Of a DNA stretch of 64,000 bases, positions 8,220 through 17,273 are shown one piece after another. The stretch is taken from assembly GCA_964608595.1 (NCBI GenBank), contig CAZSOU010000003.1:4663-68662 (forward strand), read 5' to 3'. The notes under the pieces are model-generated. The model ran no database searches, was not told where the DNA came from, and saw only the letters and a program-made list of their open reading frames with translations. The DNA comes from Oleiagrimonas sp964608595 (lineage in GTDB: Bacteria > Pseudomonadota > Gammaproteobacteria > Xanthomonadales > Rhodanobacteraceae). Numbering within the stretch: the first letter of the stretch is position 1; the number at the start of each line of letters is the position of its first letter. The position numbers and the translations under genes were made by a program.

Positions 8220-8929
8220 GCCGGTTTGTGTGCGCTCATGAGGTAGTTGACGGCGGCGTTTCTGCTCAGCCGGGCCTTGCGCGTGAGCGGGTTGTAGGCC
8301 ATGCCGCTGACGTCGGTCAGATCCAGTCCGTTGTGACGCAGCAGTCGCGCCAGTTCGGACGGTTTGATGAATTGGCGGTAGTGGTGGGTGCCGCGCGGCA
8401 GCAGCCGCGCCACGTATTCGGCGCCGATGATGGCCGCGCCGAATGCCGCCGGCGTGCGGTTGAGCGTGGACATGAAAAGCTGGCCGTCGGGTTCCAGCAT
8501 CGTCGCGAGGTCGGCCACCAATTCGGCCGGATCGGGCACGTGTTCGATCAGTTCCATGCAGCACACGGCATCGAAGGAGGCGGGCTCGGCCGCCGCAAGA
8601 TCGGCGGACGATTGCACGCGATAATCCACATCCAGCTCCGATTCGTGCAGATGCAGTTGCGCCACGTCGATCACGGCTTCGCCCATGTCGATGCCGACAA
8701 CGTGGGCGCCGGCACGGGCCAGCGCCTCGCTCAGCAGGCCGCCGCCGCAACCCACGTCGGCCACGCGCGCGCCGGCAAGCGGCACTCGCGCGGCCACGTA
8801 GGCGGCACGCACCGGATTGAGATCATGCAGCGGGCGTGATTCGCCGTCCGGATCCCACCAGCGTGAAGCCAGTTCTTCGAAGCGGGCGATTTCGCGGGGG
8901 CTGACGTTGGCGTGGGTTGCGTCGTTCAT
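8216..8929 (-). CDS. ubiG: Ubiquinone biosynthesis O-methyltransferase UbiG
   Basis: SAM-dependent methyltransferase for both O-methylations in ubiquinone synthesis. The 237 residues include FEELASRWWDPDGE near the N-terminus, SAM motif I VADVGCGGGLLSE, and CMELIEHVPDP. The start was placed at 8929 because the product then matches the usual UbiG N-terminus. A GATAAT box ends exactly seven bases before this ATG, hinting at a leaderless transcript. It sits between a YciI gene and mupP, in an order with mtaD that is conserved in Pseudomonas. Confidence 0.93.
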   Translation of the reverse strand: MNDATHANVSPREIARFEELASRWWDPDGESRPLHDLNPVRAAYVAARVPLAGARVADVGCGGGLLSEALARAGAHVVGIDMGEAVIDVAQLHLHESELDVDYRVQSSADLAAAEPASFDAVCCMELIEHVPDPAELVADLATMLEPDGQLFMSTLNRTPAAFGAAIIGAEYVARLLPRGTHHYRQFIKPSELARLLRHNGLDLTDVSGMAYNPLTRKARLSRNAAVNYLMSAHKPA

Positions 8930-8935
8930 GCGGAC

Positions 8936-8941
8936 ATTATC
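8936..8941 (-). promoter_or_regulatory. Possible internal -10 box for a leaderless ubiG transcript
   Basis: GATAAT on the minus strand places the predicted transcription start on the A of the ubiG ATG (8929). No good -35 is visible. It overlaps the end of the upstream YciI gene. Confidence 0.3.
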
Positions 8942-9191
8942 GCGCGTTCCATTCGCGCACGTGGATGGTGGAAGCGCGGGTCTTGTGCAGAGGGTCGGCA
9001 AAAGCCGTCGCCTCGGCGGCGGGCATGTCTTCGGCAAGCAGCAGATAGGCACCGCCGCTGGCGTCGGCAAACGGGCCGGCCATTTCCAGGCATTCGCGTT
9101 TGCGCAAATCCTCGAGAAAAGCGGCATGGGCGGGGATGAGGCCGGCATCGAACCCCGGATTGCGCATGACGGTGACGAGGAAGCGTTTCAT
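8937..9191 (-). CDS. YciI family protein
   Basis: An 84-residue ferredoxin-like-fold protein starting MKRFLVTVMRNPGFD, with the dimeric alpha/beta barrel pattern of YciI (LRKRECLEMAGPFADASGGAYLL split around FAD). YciI proteins are small, often of unknown function; some act in dehalogenation or as add-on domains. The gene overlaps the mtaD stop by four bases and precedes ubiG closely, so it belongs to the mtaD-ubiG-mupP operon. No specific substrate can be proposed. Confidence 0.82.
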   Translation of the reverse strand: MKRFLVTVMRNPGFDAGLIPAHAAFLEDLRKRECLEMAGPFADASGGAYLLLAEDMPAAEATAFADPLHKTRASTIHVREWNAR

Positions 9192-10522
9192 GCACGTTCC
9201 AGTGCGCTGATGCGTTCGCGCCAGGAGGCGGCTTTGGCTTTCAATGCGTCGACGTCCATGTGCGTCAGTTTGCGGTCGGCCAGGAGGCGTTTGCCGGCAA
9301 TCCAGGTATCACTGACCAAGTGGCGTCCGCCGGCGTACACCAGTTGCGACACCACGTCGTAAAGCGGCGCGGTTTCCAGTCCGGTCATGCGCACGGCAGC
9401 AAGATCGGCTTGTTTGCCCGGTTCGATGGAACCGATCCGCGCATCCAGCCCCATGGCACGTGCCCCGCCCAGCGTTGCCGCGCGCAAAGCGGTCGTGGCG
9501 CTGAACGCATCGGCGCGCCCGGCCATGGCCTTGGCCAGCAAGGCGGCGGTGCGCACTTCGCCGAACATGTCCAGATCGTTGTTGGAGGCGCAGCCGTCGG
9601 TACCGATGGCGAGGTTGACGCCGGCCTGGTGGAATTTCTCCACGGGGCAGAAACCCGAGGCCAGTTTGAGGTTGGATTCGGGGCAGTGCACCACCGAGAC
9701 GCCGTTTTCGGCGCAGGTGGCTATGTCCGCGTCACTGGCGGCCGTCATGTGCACGGCGACCAGGTGATCATTGACCAGGCCCAGCTTCTGCAGGCGCTGC
9801 ATGGGCTTGAGTCCGTGATCGCGCTGGCTGTCGCTGACTTCCTGCACGGTTTCCAGCAAGTGCAGGTGCACCGGCAGATCGAGTTGGTCGGAAAGGACGC
9901 GGATGCGCTCGAAACTCTCGTCCGAAACGGTGTAGGGCGCATGCGGCACGAATGATGTGGTCAACAGCGCTTCGCCGCGCAAGTCGTCATGCACGGCCAG
10001 TGCACGCTCGAAATATTCGTCCTGCGTTCGGGCCCACGGGCTGGCGAATTCGATGACCGGCAGACCGATACAGGCGCGGAAACCCAGACGCTTGTAGGTG
10101 GCGGCGATGGTGTCGGGGAAGAAATAGTTTTCGTTGGCGCAGGTGGTGCCGCCGCGCAGCATTTCCGCGACGGCGAGTTCGGTGCCGTCGCGGATGAACT
10201 CCGGACCCATCACGGCGGCTTCGATCGGCCAGATGTGCTCCTTGAGCCATGTCATCAGCGGCAGATCGTCGGCGACGCCGCGCATCAAGGTCATCGGGTT
10301 GTGCGTGTGCGCGTTGACCAGCCCGGGGATCAACGCGTGCTCGGTCAGGGCGATCGTTTCGGCAGGTGCGCAAGTATCGCGAGCGTCATCGATCGGCAGC
10401 ACGGCAACGATGCTGTCGTCCCTGATGGCGACGGCGTGATGTTCCAGCACGACGGCATCGGGCTCCACCGGGATGACCCAGCGCGCTTCGATGAGTTGGT
10501 CAACGGGTTGCCGTGATGCCAT
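9188..10522 (-). CDS. mtaD: 5-methylthioadenosine/S-adenosylhomocysteine deaminase (TRZ/ATZ family amidohydrolase)
   Basis: Metal-dependent amidohydrolase of 444 residues. Metal ligands are visible in NAHTHNPMTLMRG (HxH near 72-74), VHLHLLET, the HCPESNLKLASG stretch and the late Asp in IGTDGCASNNDLDMF. This set matches the MtaD group, which deaminates MTA or SAH and salvages the products of SAM use. Pairing with ubiG, which makes SAH, fits. The gene leads the minus-strand run mtaD, yciI, ubiG, mupP, SQS-like, folE2. Exact substrate preference is inferred from family. Confidence 0.88.
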   Translation of the reverse strand: MASRQPVDQLIEARWVIPVEPDAVVLEHHAVAIRDDSIVAVLPIDDARDTCAPAETIALTEHALIPGLVNAHTHNPMTLMRGVADDLPLMTWLKEHIWPIEAAVMGPEFIRDGTELAVAEMLRGGTTCANENYFFPDTIAATYKRLGFRACIGLPVIEFASPWARTQDEYFERALAVHDDLRGEALLTTSFVPHAPYTVSDESFERIRVLSDQLDLPVHLHLLETVQEVSDSQRDHGLKPMQRLQKLGLVNDHLVAVHMTAASDADIATCAENGVSVVHCPESNLKLASGFCPVEKFHQAGVNLAIGTDGCASNNDLDMFGEVRTAALLAKAMAGRADAFSATTALRAATLGGARAMGLDARIGSIEPGKQADLAAVRMTGLETAPLYDVVSQLVYAGGRHLVSDTWIAGKRLLADRKLTHMDVDALKAKAASWRERISALERA

Positions 10523-10578
10523 CGATGTTCACCGTCGTTTGTCGGGAAGGCTGGGCCGAGGCCCATCATGCGGGATGT

Positions 10579-11145
10579 TTATTTCACGCGGCCGACGTAC
10601 TCGCCGCTGCGCGTATCGACCTTGATCACCTCGTCCTGCGGCACGAACAGCGGGACACGCACCGTCGCACCGGTTTCCAGTTTGGCCGGCTTGCCGCCGC
10701 CACCGGAGGTGTCGCCGCGCACGCCCGGGTCGGTCTCGACGATCTGCAGTTCCACGAAGTTGGGCGGCTGGACGGCGATCGGCGCACCATTGAACAGGGT
10801 CACCACGCATTCTTCTTCGCCCTTGAGCCACTGCGCGGCGTCGCCCATGGCGTTCTTGTCGGCCTGATGCTGCTCGAATGTGTTGGGGTCCATGAAGTGC
10901 CAGAACTCGCCGTCGCTGTACAGATACTGCATGTCGGTTTCGAGCACGTCGGCGCCTTCGAACGACTCGCTGGATTTCAGCGTCTTTTCGGTCGTGCGTC
11001 CGTTCAGCAGGTTGCGGATCTTGATGCGGGTGAAGGCCTGGCCCTTGCCGGGCTTGATGAAATCGGCATCAACGATGCTGTAGGGGTCGCCGTCGACGAG
11101 GATCTTGACGCCGGGTTTGACGTCGTTCAGTCCATAGCTTGCCAT
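10579..11145 (-). CDS. efp: Elongation factor P
   Basis: Relieves ribosome stalling at polyproline. The 188 residues show three barrel domains. The modified lysine is Lys34 in IKPGKGQAF, the form beta-lysylated by EpmA and EpmB. Divergent epmB at 11231 encodes the matching lysine 2,3-aminomutase; epmA is not in this window. The C-terminal segment VDTRSGEYVGRVK is conventional. Confidence 0.97.
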   Translation of the reverse strand: MASYGLNDVKPGVKILVDGDPYSIVDADFIKPGKGQAFTRIKIRNLLNGRTTEKTLKSSESFEGADVLETDMQYLYSDGEFWHFMDPNTFEQHQADKNAMGDAAQWLKGEEECVVTLFNGAPIAVQPPNFVELQIVETDPGVRGDTSGGGGKPAKLETGATVRVPLFVPQDEVIKVDTRSGEYVGRVK

Positions 11146-11183
11146 GCGGATACTCCGGAACGAAAAGCCGCACGGAACGCGGC

Positions 11184-11189
11184 TACAAT
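11184..11189 (+). promoter_or_regulatory. Possible epmB promoter -10 box
   Basis: TACAAT lies 41 bases before the preferred epmB ATG in the short gap shared with divergent efp. No convincing -35. Confidence 0.35.
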
Positions 11190-11230
11190 GAGGGTTTTAC
11201 CGGCGTATGCCACCGGCTTCGGAATTGCCC

Positions 11231-12232
11231 ATGATAACTGCAACCTCCGCATCCGCGCAGCCTGCCGATTGGCGTCGGCTGTGGCGCGAGTCCGTCACCG
11301 ATGCCCACCAGTTGCTGGCCATGCTGGGGCTTGCGAAGCTGGCCGACAGGCTGCCGGCGGACGATGCCGGCTTTGCGTTGCGCGTGCCGCGCGGTTTCGT
11401 CGCTCGCATGCGCCACGGCGATGCCGAGGACCCGCTGCTGCTGCAGGTGTTGCCGCAACTGGCCGAAACCGAGGTTACACCCGGTTTCACTCTGGATGCC
11501 GTCGGCGACATGGATGCCCGTGGCGGGCAAGGCGTGCTGCACAAATATCACGGCCGTGCGTTGTTGATCGCCAGTGGCGCGTGTGCTGTCAATTGCCGCT
11601 ACTGCTTTCGGCGTCACTTTCCCTACGGTGAAGAAATCGCGGCTGCGGCACGCTGGCGCGAGGCACTGGATTATTTGCGAACGCATGGCGATGTGCGCGA
11701 GCTGATTCTTTCGGGCGGCGATCCGTTATCGCTTTCGACCGCCAAACTGGAAGAGTTGTCGCAGGGCATGGCGGGTATCACGCATTTGCAACGTTTGCGC
11801 ATTCACACGCGTCTGCCGGTGGTATTGCCCGAGCGCGTGGACGCGGCGCTGTGCGCGTGGCTCGATGCTTTGCCGCAACAGAAAGTCGTGGTGATCCACG
11901 CCAACCACGCCAACGAGCTGGACGCCTCGGTGGCCGATGCCTGTACGCGTCTGCGCGACGTGGGGGTCGCATTGTTCAACCAGTCGGTGCTGTTGCGCGG
12001 CGTCAACGACAGCGCCAATGCGCTGACCGATTTGTCCGAACGATTGTTCGCCTGCGGCGTGGTGCCGTATTACGTCCATCAGCTTGACCGTGTGCAGGGC
12101 GCGGCACATTTCGAGGTGGATGACGCACGGGCCGTGGAGCTGGTGGCCGAGGTGCGCGAGCGTTTGCCGGGCTACCTGGTGCCTCGCCTGGTGCGCGAGG
12201 TGGCGGGCGAGGGCAGCAAGCGACCGCTGTGA
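11231..12232 (+). CDS. epmB: EF-P beta-lysylation protein EpmB (lysine 2,3-aminomutase-like)
   Basis: Radical SAM enzyme that turns (S)-alpha-lysine into (R)-beta-lysine for attachment to EF-P Lys34. The iron-sulfur cluster ligands are Cys118, Cys122 and Cys125 in GACAVNCRYCFRRHFPY. SGGDPL and the PLP-region segment YYVHQLDRVQGAAHF are also seen. I prefer ATG 11231 (333 residues), which aligns with E. coli EpmB; an in-frame ATG at 11207 would add eight residues. The gene diverges from efp, its substrate. Confidence 0.95.
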   Translation: MITATSASAQPADWRRLWRESVTDAHQLLAMLGLAKLADRLPADDAGFALRVPRGFVARMRHGDAEDPLLLQVLPQLAETEVTPGFTLDAVGDMDARGGQGVLHKYHGRALLIASGACAVNCRYCFRRHFPYGEEIAAAARWREALDYLRTHGDVRELILSGGDPLSLSTAKLEELSQGMAGITHLQRLRIHTRLPVVLPERVDAALCAWLDALPQQKVVVIHANHANELDASVADACTRLRDVGVALFNQSVLLRGVNDSANALTDLSERLFACGVVPYYVHQLDRVQGAAHFEVDDARAVELVAEVRERLPGYLVPRLVREVAGEGSKRPL

Positions 12233-12439
12233 CGTGATGTGGCCCGGGTGGCGGTGATGGCGAGGGCACCGGGCGTTGTCGCGACGGCGGGCGTGCATTC
12301 AATCCGGGCTCCGGTTAGCGTGAATCAGTCGACAGCCCATGCAAGCGCGCTGGCAAAGCCGCGTTGGATAAGGTAAAACCGGGGAAAGCTGCCCCCTCGC
12401 TTTTCTCTCTCGAGGCAGCCTGCAACGCCGGATACGCGC

Positions 12440-14497
12440 ATGAAGCAAAACAACGTCATCAAGGTTCTGTTCGTCGAAGATGCCGTCGAGGATGCCGAAC
12501 AGGTCATCAGCGTGCTGCGCAATCACGGCGTGGCGGTGCGCCCCGGTCGCGCCACGAACAAAGATGAATTGACCGCTGCGTGCAACGCAACGGTGCCGGA
12601 TGTCGTGCTGGTCAATCCCGACGCCCGAGCGCTTGACGTCGCCGCGGTGGTGCGGCAGATGGAAAACACCGGCAAGGATTTCGCACTGATCGCCTTGTTG
12701 GCACGCATGGACGACGATATCGTCGCGGACATGTTCGAGCAGGGTGCGCACGGGCTGGCGTTGCGGGGACGCCCCGCGCAGCTGGTGCAGGTGGTGCGGC
12801 GCGAGTTCGATGCGCTGGGCATGCGCCGTTCGGTGCGTCGGCTCAAAAACGCCTTGCGCGAATCCGAACGCCGTTGCGATGCACTGCTGGCTTCTTCGCG
12901 GGATCCGATCGCCTACGTGCATGAAGGCATGCACGTACGCGCCAACCAGGCGTATCTCGATATTTTCGGCTACGAAAGCTTCGACGATGTCGAAGGCCTG
13001 ACCCTTCTCGACATGGTGGCGCCCGAACAGGCTGGCGAATTCAAGGCCTTGCTGAAGGGTCTGGCCAAGGGTGAAAAGCCCCCCGAACAACTTCAACTCA
13101 AGGCGGTGCGCGCCGATGGCGAGGTTTTCGACGCCAGCATGGCGTTTTCGCAGGCCACGTTCGAAGGCGAGGCGTGTCTGCAGATCGTGTTCCAGCGACA
13201 GGAAGCGGACGAGGCGCTCAAGGAACAATTGCTGCGCGATCCGGCAACGGGGCTGTTTCATCGCACCCACATGCTCAAGTTGATCGATGACGCGGTCAGC
13301 GCGGCGTCTGACGGTGCCGGCGGTCAGGCATTGTTGCTGGTCGAACCGGACAACTGGAAAGCGATCATCGGCAACATCGGCATGGCCAACACCGACAACC
13401 TCATGGCCACCATCGCCGAGCGTATCAGCGAAAATCTCGGCGAACGCGCCGTGGCGGGGCGCCTGGGCGAACGCACCATCGGTCTTTTGCTCGATCATCA
13501 CGACGACGCGCAGGTGCGCGAACGCGTCAAGGCGTTGCACGATCTGGCGGCTGATGGCGTGTTCGAGGCGGGCACCCATTCCATTTCGTTGACCTTCGGC
13601 ATCGGCGGCAGCCTCCTGGGCGAACGCAATGCCAACACCCAGGTCTTGCTGGAACAGGCTGACGAGGCGCTGCGCAGTGCACAGAATCGTGGCGTCGGCG
13701 CCAGCCAGATTCATGATCCGGCCGCACGCGACAAGGCCGAGGCCGAACGCGAGCGTCAGTGGCTTGAGCTGGTGCAGCGCGCGCTTGAAGATGACGGTTT
13801 CGTGCTCTACCAGCAGCAGGTGATCAGTCTGCAGGATGCCGAGGGTGATTTCGCCGAAGTCCTGCTGCGCATGGAAGGTCCCAATGGCGAAGTATCGCCC
13901 GGTTATTTTCTGCCGGTAGCCGAGCGTCACGGCCTGATGGCCGCTGTCGATCGCTGGGTCATCAGCCACGTCATCACCATGCTTTCCGAGCGCCAGGCCG
14001 AGGCCGAGCCGCTGACCATGTTCGTCAAGCTGACAGCGCAATCGCTGGCCGATCCGACCTTCGTGGTGTGGCTCAAGGAGCAATTGCAGGCGCGTGCGTT
14101 GAGGCCGGGTGCGCTGGTGCTGGAAATGCCCGAAAGCAAAGTGTTGACCAGTCTGAAGCCGGCGCACGATTTCGTTGCCGCGCTCAAGCCGCTGGGTGTG
14201 GCGTTTGCACTGGAGCAATTCGGGTCCGGGCTCAATTCATTCCAGACCTTGCGCCATGTCGACGCCGACTACCTCAAGATCGACCGCAGTTTCATGGGCA
14301 ATCTTCCGGAGCACGACGAGAACCGTGCCAAAGTGGCCGACATCTGCGAAAAGGCGCGCGAGATGAACAAGCTGACGGTGGCCGAGTGGGTGGAAGACGC
14401 GGCCAGCACGTCCCTGTTGTTCGCCTGCGGTGTCGATTTCGTGCAAGGCAATTTCCTGCGCGAGCCCGAGAAAGTGCTTGAAAACACGGCCGCTTGA
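12440..14497 (+). CDS. fimX: FimX-like c-di-GMP receptor with REC-PAS-GGDEF-EAL domains, type IV pilus regulator
   Basis: At 685 residues it matches Pseudomonas FimX (691) in size and domain order: receiver-like domain 7-125, PAS 140-255, GGDEF 260-430, EAL 440-680. All three signalling domains are degenerate. The receiver phospho-acceptor is Asn59 (DVVLVNPD), the GGDEF signature reads about GRLGERT (340-346), and the EAL motif is EVLLR (473-477). FimX binds c-di-GMP through a catalytically dead EVL-type EAL domain and drives pilus assembly at the leading pole with PilZ and PilB. The PAS segment IAYVHEGMHVRANQAYLDIF is strikingly FimX-like. No pil operon is in this window. Confidence 0.88.
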   Translation: MKQNNVIKVLFVEDAVEDAEQVISVLRNHGVAVRPGRATNKDELTAACNATVPDVVLVNPDARALDVAAVVRQMENTGKDFALIALLARMDDDIVADMFEQGAHGLALRGRPAQLVQVVRREFDALGMRRSVRRLKNALRESERRCDALLASSRDPIAYVHEGMHVRANQAYLDIFGYESFDDVEGLTLLDMVAPEQAGEFKALLKGLAKGEKPPEQLQLKAVRADGEVFDASMAFSQATFEGEACLQIVFQRQEADEALKEQLLRDPATGLFHRTHMLKLIDDAVSAASDGAGGQALLLVEPDNWKAIIGNIGMANTDNLMATIAERISENLGERAVAGRLGERTIGLLLDHHDDAQVRERVKALHDLAADGVFEAGTHSISLTFGIGGSLLGERNANTQVLLEQADEALRSAQNRGVGASQIHDPAARDKAEAERERQWLELVQRALEDDGFVLYQQQVISLQDAEGDFAEVLLRMEGPNGEVSPGYFLPVAERHGLMAAVDRWVISHVITMLSERQAEAEPLTMFVKLTAQSLADPTFVVWLKEQLQARALRPGALVLEMPESKVLTSLKPAHDFVAALKPLGVAFALEQFGSGLNSFQTLRHVDADYLKIDRSFMGNLPEHDENRAKVADICEKAREMNKLTVAEWVEDAASTSLLFACGVDFVQGNFLREPEKVLENTAA

Positions 14498-14523
14498 GCC
14501 GAACCGTCCAATGCCCGGATAAT
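14494..14523 (+). promoter_or_regulatory. Candidate panB promoter
   Basis: TTGAGC (14494-14499) and GATAAT (14518-14523) are separated by 18 bases and lie just before the panB start. The -35 overlaps the fimX stop. Confidence 0.45.
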
Positions 14524-14549
14524 GGCGGCTTTCCGTCACGGGATTCGTT

Positions 14550-15368
14550 GTGTACGTTCAGGCACCCGATCGCAAGGCGATCACCGTCCCCGCCTTGCGG
14601 CGCATGAAGGCCGAAGGCCGCAAAATCGTCATGCTCACCGCTTATGACGCCAGCTTCGCAGCGCAGTTGGAAATGGCCGGTGTGGATGTCGCCCTGGTCG
14701 GTGACTCGCTGGGCAATGTGGTGCAGGGGCAGGTCAGCACGCTCCCGGTCACGGTTGACGACGTCGTGTATCACTGCCGGAGCGTTGCGCGGGGTTTGTC
14801 GACTACGTTGCTGGTGGCCGATCTGCCTTTCATGAGCGACCGCGATGTGCCGCACGCCCTCGATGCAGCGGCGCGACTGGTCGGTGAAGGCGGTGCGGCC
14901 ATGGTCAAGGCGGAGGGTGCAGGACATGTCTGCGATGTGATCGCCGCGTTGACCGAACGCAATATTCCGGTGTGCGCGCATCTGGGTTTGACACCGCAAT
15001 CGGTGCATCGCCTGGGGGGATACCGGGTGCAGGGTCGCGAGCAGGCCGTCGCGGATCAACTGCTGGCCGATGCGCGCGCCGTGGCCGATGCCGGCGCCGG
15101 CATGCTGGTACTCGAATGCGTGCCGTCCGGACTCGCTGCGCGGATTGCCGATGCGCTTGTCATCCCCGTCATCGGTATCGGTGCCGGCGCCGGTTGTGAC
15201 GGCCAGGTGTTGGTTGTCTATGACATGCTGGGCATCACGCCCGGCAAGACACCCAAATTCAGCAAGGACTATCTCGCCGGGCGCGGTTCCGTGGCGGAAG
15301 CCATCACCGCTTATGCCAGGGATGTGCGCGAGGGCCGGTTTCCGGATGCCGACCATGCGTTCGAATAA
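14550..15368 (+). CDS. panB: 3-methyl-2-oxobutanoate hydroxymethyltransferase
   Basis: First committed step of pantothenate synthesis: transfers hydroxymethyl from 5,10-methylene-THF to alpha-ketoisovalerate. The 272 residues start at a GTG codon and contain MLTAYDASFA, VGDSLGNVVQG (metal-binding Asp), VKAEGAGHV and HLGLTPQSVHRLGGY, all PanB signatures. It pairs with panC 188 bases downstream. panD does not follow, unlike in many operons. Confidence 0.95.
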   Translation: MYVQAPDRKAITVPALRRMKAEGRKIVMLTAYDASFAAQLEMAGVDVALVGDSLGNVVQGQVSTLPVTVDDVVYHCRSVARGLSTTLLVADLPFMSDRDVPHALDAAARLVGEGGAAMVKAEGAGHVCDVIAALTERNIPVCAHLGLTPQSVHRLGGYRVQGREQAVADQLLADARAVADAGAGMLVLECVPSGLAARIADALVIPVIGIGAGAGCDGQVLVVYDMLGITPGKTPKFSKDYLAGRGSVAEAITAYARDVREGRFPDADHAFE

Positions 15369-15556
15369 GGTCTCATGGAAGCTCCGAGAGGAGCCGCGAT
15401 GCTCATGAACAGGTCAAACGACGGGCTTGTCTCGTCTGTCCACCCTCCGGCGCTGCCCCGTTTCGACGGGCGGCCAGCTCGCTGCCGTCGATGCGCCTTG
15501 TCTTGCGAGCAGACGGGGCAAGTGATGGTTGCGCCGGTTCCAGGCAGAGTTTTTTT

Positions 15557-16402
15557 ATGCAAACAGTGACCGATGCCGCCCGTCTTCGTGCCGTCATTCG
15601 CACGTGGCGCGAGCAGGGCCGCACCATCAGCCTGGTGCCGACCATGGGCAATTTGCATGATGGCCATCTGGCTCTGCTGAAACTTGCACGATCACGATGC
15701 GAGCGCGTTGTCGCCAGCGTTTTCGTCAATCCCACGCAGTTCGGTCCGGACGAGGATTTCGAGCGTTATCCGCGTACCATGGCAGAGGATCGCGCCGCAC
15801 TGGCAGACAACGATTGCGATCTGCTGTTCGCTCCGTCGGTCGAGGCCATGTATCCGTTTGGTCCCGAGAAGTCGGTACGCGTACATGTGCCGGTCATCAC
15901 CGACGTGCTGGAGGGTGCGCATCGGCCCGGCCATTTCGATGGAGTGACAACCGTCGTATCCAAGCTTTTTCATCTGGTGCAGCCGGATGTCGCCGTGTTC
16001 GGACAAAAGGATTACCAGCAACTGCGCGTCATCGAACGCATGGTGACCGATTTGTCGTTGCCGGTCAGTGTGGTGGGGGCGCCGATCCGGCGCGAACCCG
16101 ACGGTCTGGCGTTGAGCTCGCGCAACCAGTATTTGTCGGCGGCCGAGCGCCGCCGTGCACCGCAGCTTTACGCCACTCTGCGGCAGATGCGCGAGTTGCG
16201 TCTGCAGGGGCATGCCTGCCATGCCATCGAGCAGGCCGCGACAGCGCGCTTGAATCGAGCCGGCTTCGATCCCGATTACGTGGTCATTCGCCGCGTGGCG
16301 GATCTTGCCGAGCCGGTCGACGGTTCAGCCGAGGACGTGGTCGCATTGGCCGCCGCACGCCTTGGCGGCACACGCCTGATCGACAATCTGCCATTCCAGT
16401 GA
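15557..16402 (+). CDS. panC: Pantoate-beta-alanine ligase
   Basis: ATP-dependent ligation of pantoate and beta-alanine to pantothenate. The 281 residues show the HIGH-type motif MGNLHDGHL, VNPTQFGPDEDFERYPR, GQKDYQQL and SSRNQYLS. The start at ATG 15557 gives MQTVTDAARLR; a longer in-frame start at 15491 gives a non-conserved extension and was rejected. Between panB and panC lie 188 bases with no gene. Confidence 0.95.
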   Translation: MQTVTDAARLRAVIRTWREQGRTISLVPTMGNLHDGHLALLKLARSRCERVVASVFVNPTQFGPDEDFERYPRTMAEDRAALADNDCDLLFAPSVEAMYPFGPEKSVRVHVPVITDVLEGAHRPGHFDGVTTVVSKLFHLVQPDVAVFGQKDYQQLRVIERMVTDLSLPVSVVGAPIRREPDGLALSSRNQYLSAAERRRAPQLYATLRQMRELRLQGHACHAIEQAATARLNRAGFDPDYVVIRRVADLAEPVDGSAEDVVALAAARLGGTRLIDNLPFQ

Positions 16403-16562
16403 CCCGCCCGGATACCGAGCCCCGACTCGGCACACTCCGGATCGCGACATCCGCGGACAAGGGTGTTGCTGAACGGGATCCCGTCACAGCCGGCGTCGGC
16501 TCAGGGTGTGTCGATAAAATAAGCGCCGTGCACACTTCATTCGTACTCCCCGGCGATTCCCG

Positions 16563-17195
16563 ATGTCTCAACCTCTGATCCTCCTGCACGGCCTGTGGAT
16601 GCGCGGCATCACGCTGACGGTATTGCAACGTCGTCTGGAGAGCGTGGATTACCGGGTGGAAACACTGGACTACCTGAGTCTCGCCACGCCGGCCGAAGAC
16701 ACCATCGAAGCGCTGCGCGAACGCATGCGTGCGCATCCCGACGGCGTGCACGTGGTGGGTCACAGCCTGGGCGGATTGCTGGCATTGCTGGCGTGTCGCA
16801 AGGATGACAGCCTCCCGCCCGGTCGCATCGTGTGCATGGCTTCACCATTGACCGGCAGCGCCATCGCGCGTCAACTGGCTGAACATCGCGTGTCGTGGCT
16901 GCTGGGCCAGAATCATGCCATCCTCGAGCAGGGTCTGGATGCTTGGACCGACGCGCGCGAAGTCGGCATGGTGGCCGGCAACACCAGCGTCGGGTTGGGC
17001 ACCATGGTGGGGCGTCTGGAAGGGGAAAGTGACGGCACCGTGGGGCTGGCGGAAACCCGTTTGCCGGGCTTGACCGATCATTGCGTGGTCGAAACCAGTC
17101 ATACGGGGATGCTGCTTTCGCGCGACGCCGCCTCGCAAGTGGTGGCGTTTTTGCGTCATGGCCGGTTTCGACGGTCGAACACGTCGGCGACGTAG
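16563..17195 (+). CDS. Alpha/beta fold hydrolase, lipase-like
   Basis: A small 210-residue cytoplasmic hydrolase. It opens with PLILLHGLWMRG (oxyanion strand), has the nucleophile elbow VVGHSLGGLLALL near residues 65-77 (Ser at about 69) and a likely His in VVETSHTGMLLS. This PGAP1/lipase-like compact form has no lid domain or signal peptide. Substrate unknown. A TAAAAT-like box occurs about 45 bases upstream (in GATAAAATAAG), so it may have its own promoter. Confidence 0.75.
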   Translation: MSQPLILLHGLWMRGITLTVLQRRLESVDYRVETLDYLSLATPAEDTIEALRERMRAHPDGVHVVGHSLGGLLALLACRKDDSLPPGRIVCMASPLTGSAIARQLAEHRVSWLLGQNHAILEQGLDAWTDAREVGMVAGNTSVGLGTMVGRLEGESDGTVGLAETRLPGLTDHCVVETSHTGMLLSRDAASQVVAFLRHGRFRRSNTSAT

Positions 17196-17233
17196 GCTCG
17201 TGCCGGATGGGCGACTTCGCGCACACGCTGTCG

Positions 17234-17239
17234 TAAAAT
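17234..17239 (+). promoter_or_regulatory. Possible yebC promoter -10 box
   Basis: TAAAAT lies 34 bases upstream of the yebC ATG; a GGAGG-type sequence follows at 17240-17245. No clear -35. Confidence 0.35.
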
Positions 17240-17273
17240 CGGAGGCAACCATTCATCTGCAGCAGGACAAGCC

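Noticed and set aside
12299..14218. Open frame of 639 codons antisense to fimX
   Set aside because: Shadow frame with His/Arg/Gln bias and no family similarity.
15369..15556. panD or other small gene between panB and panC
   Set aside because: The 188 bases contain only short frames without similarity to PanD or a ribosome site.
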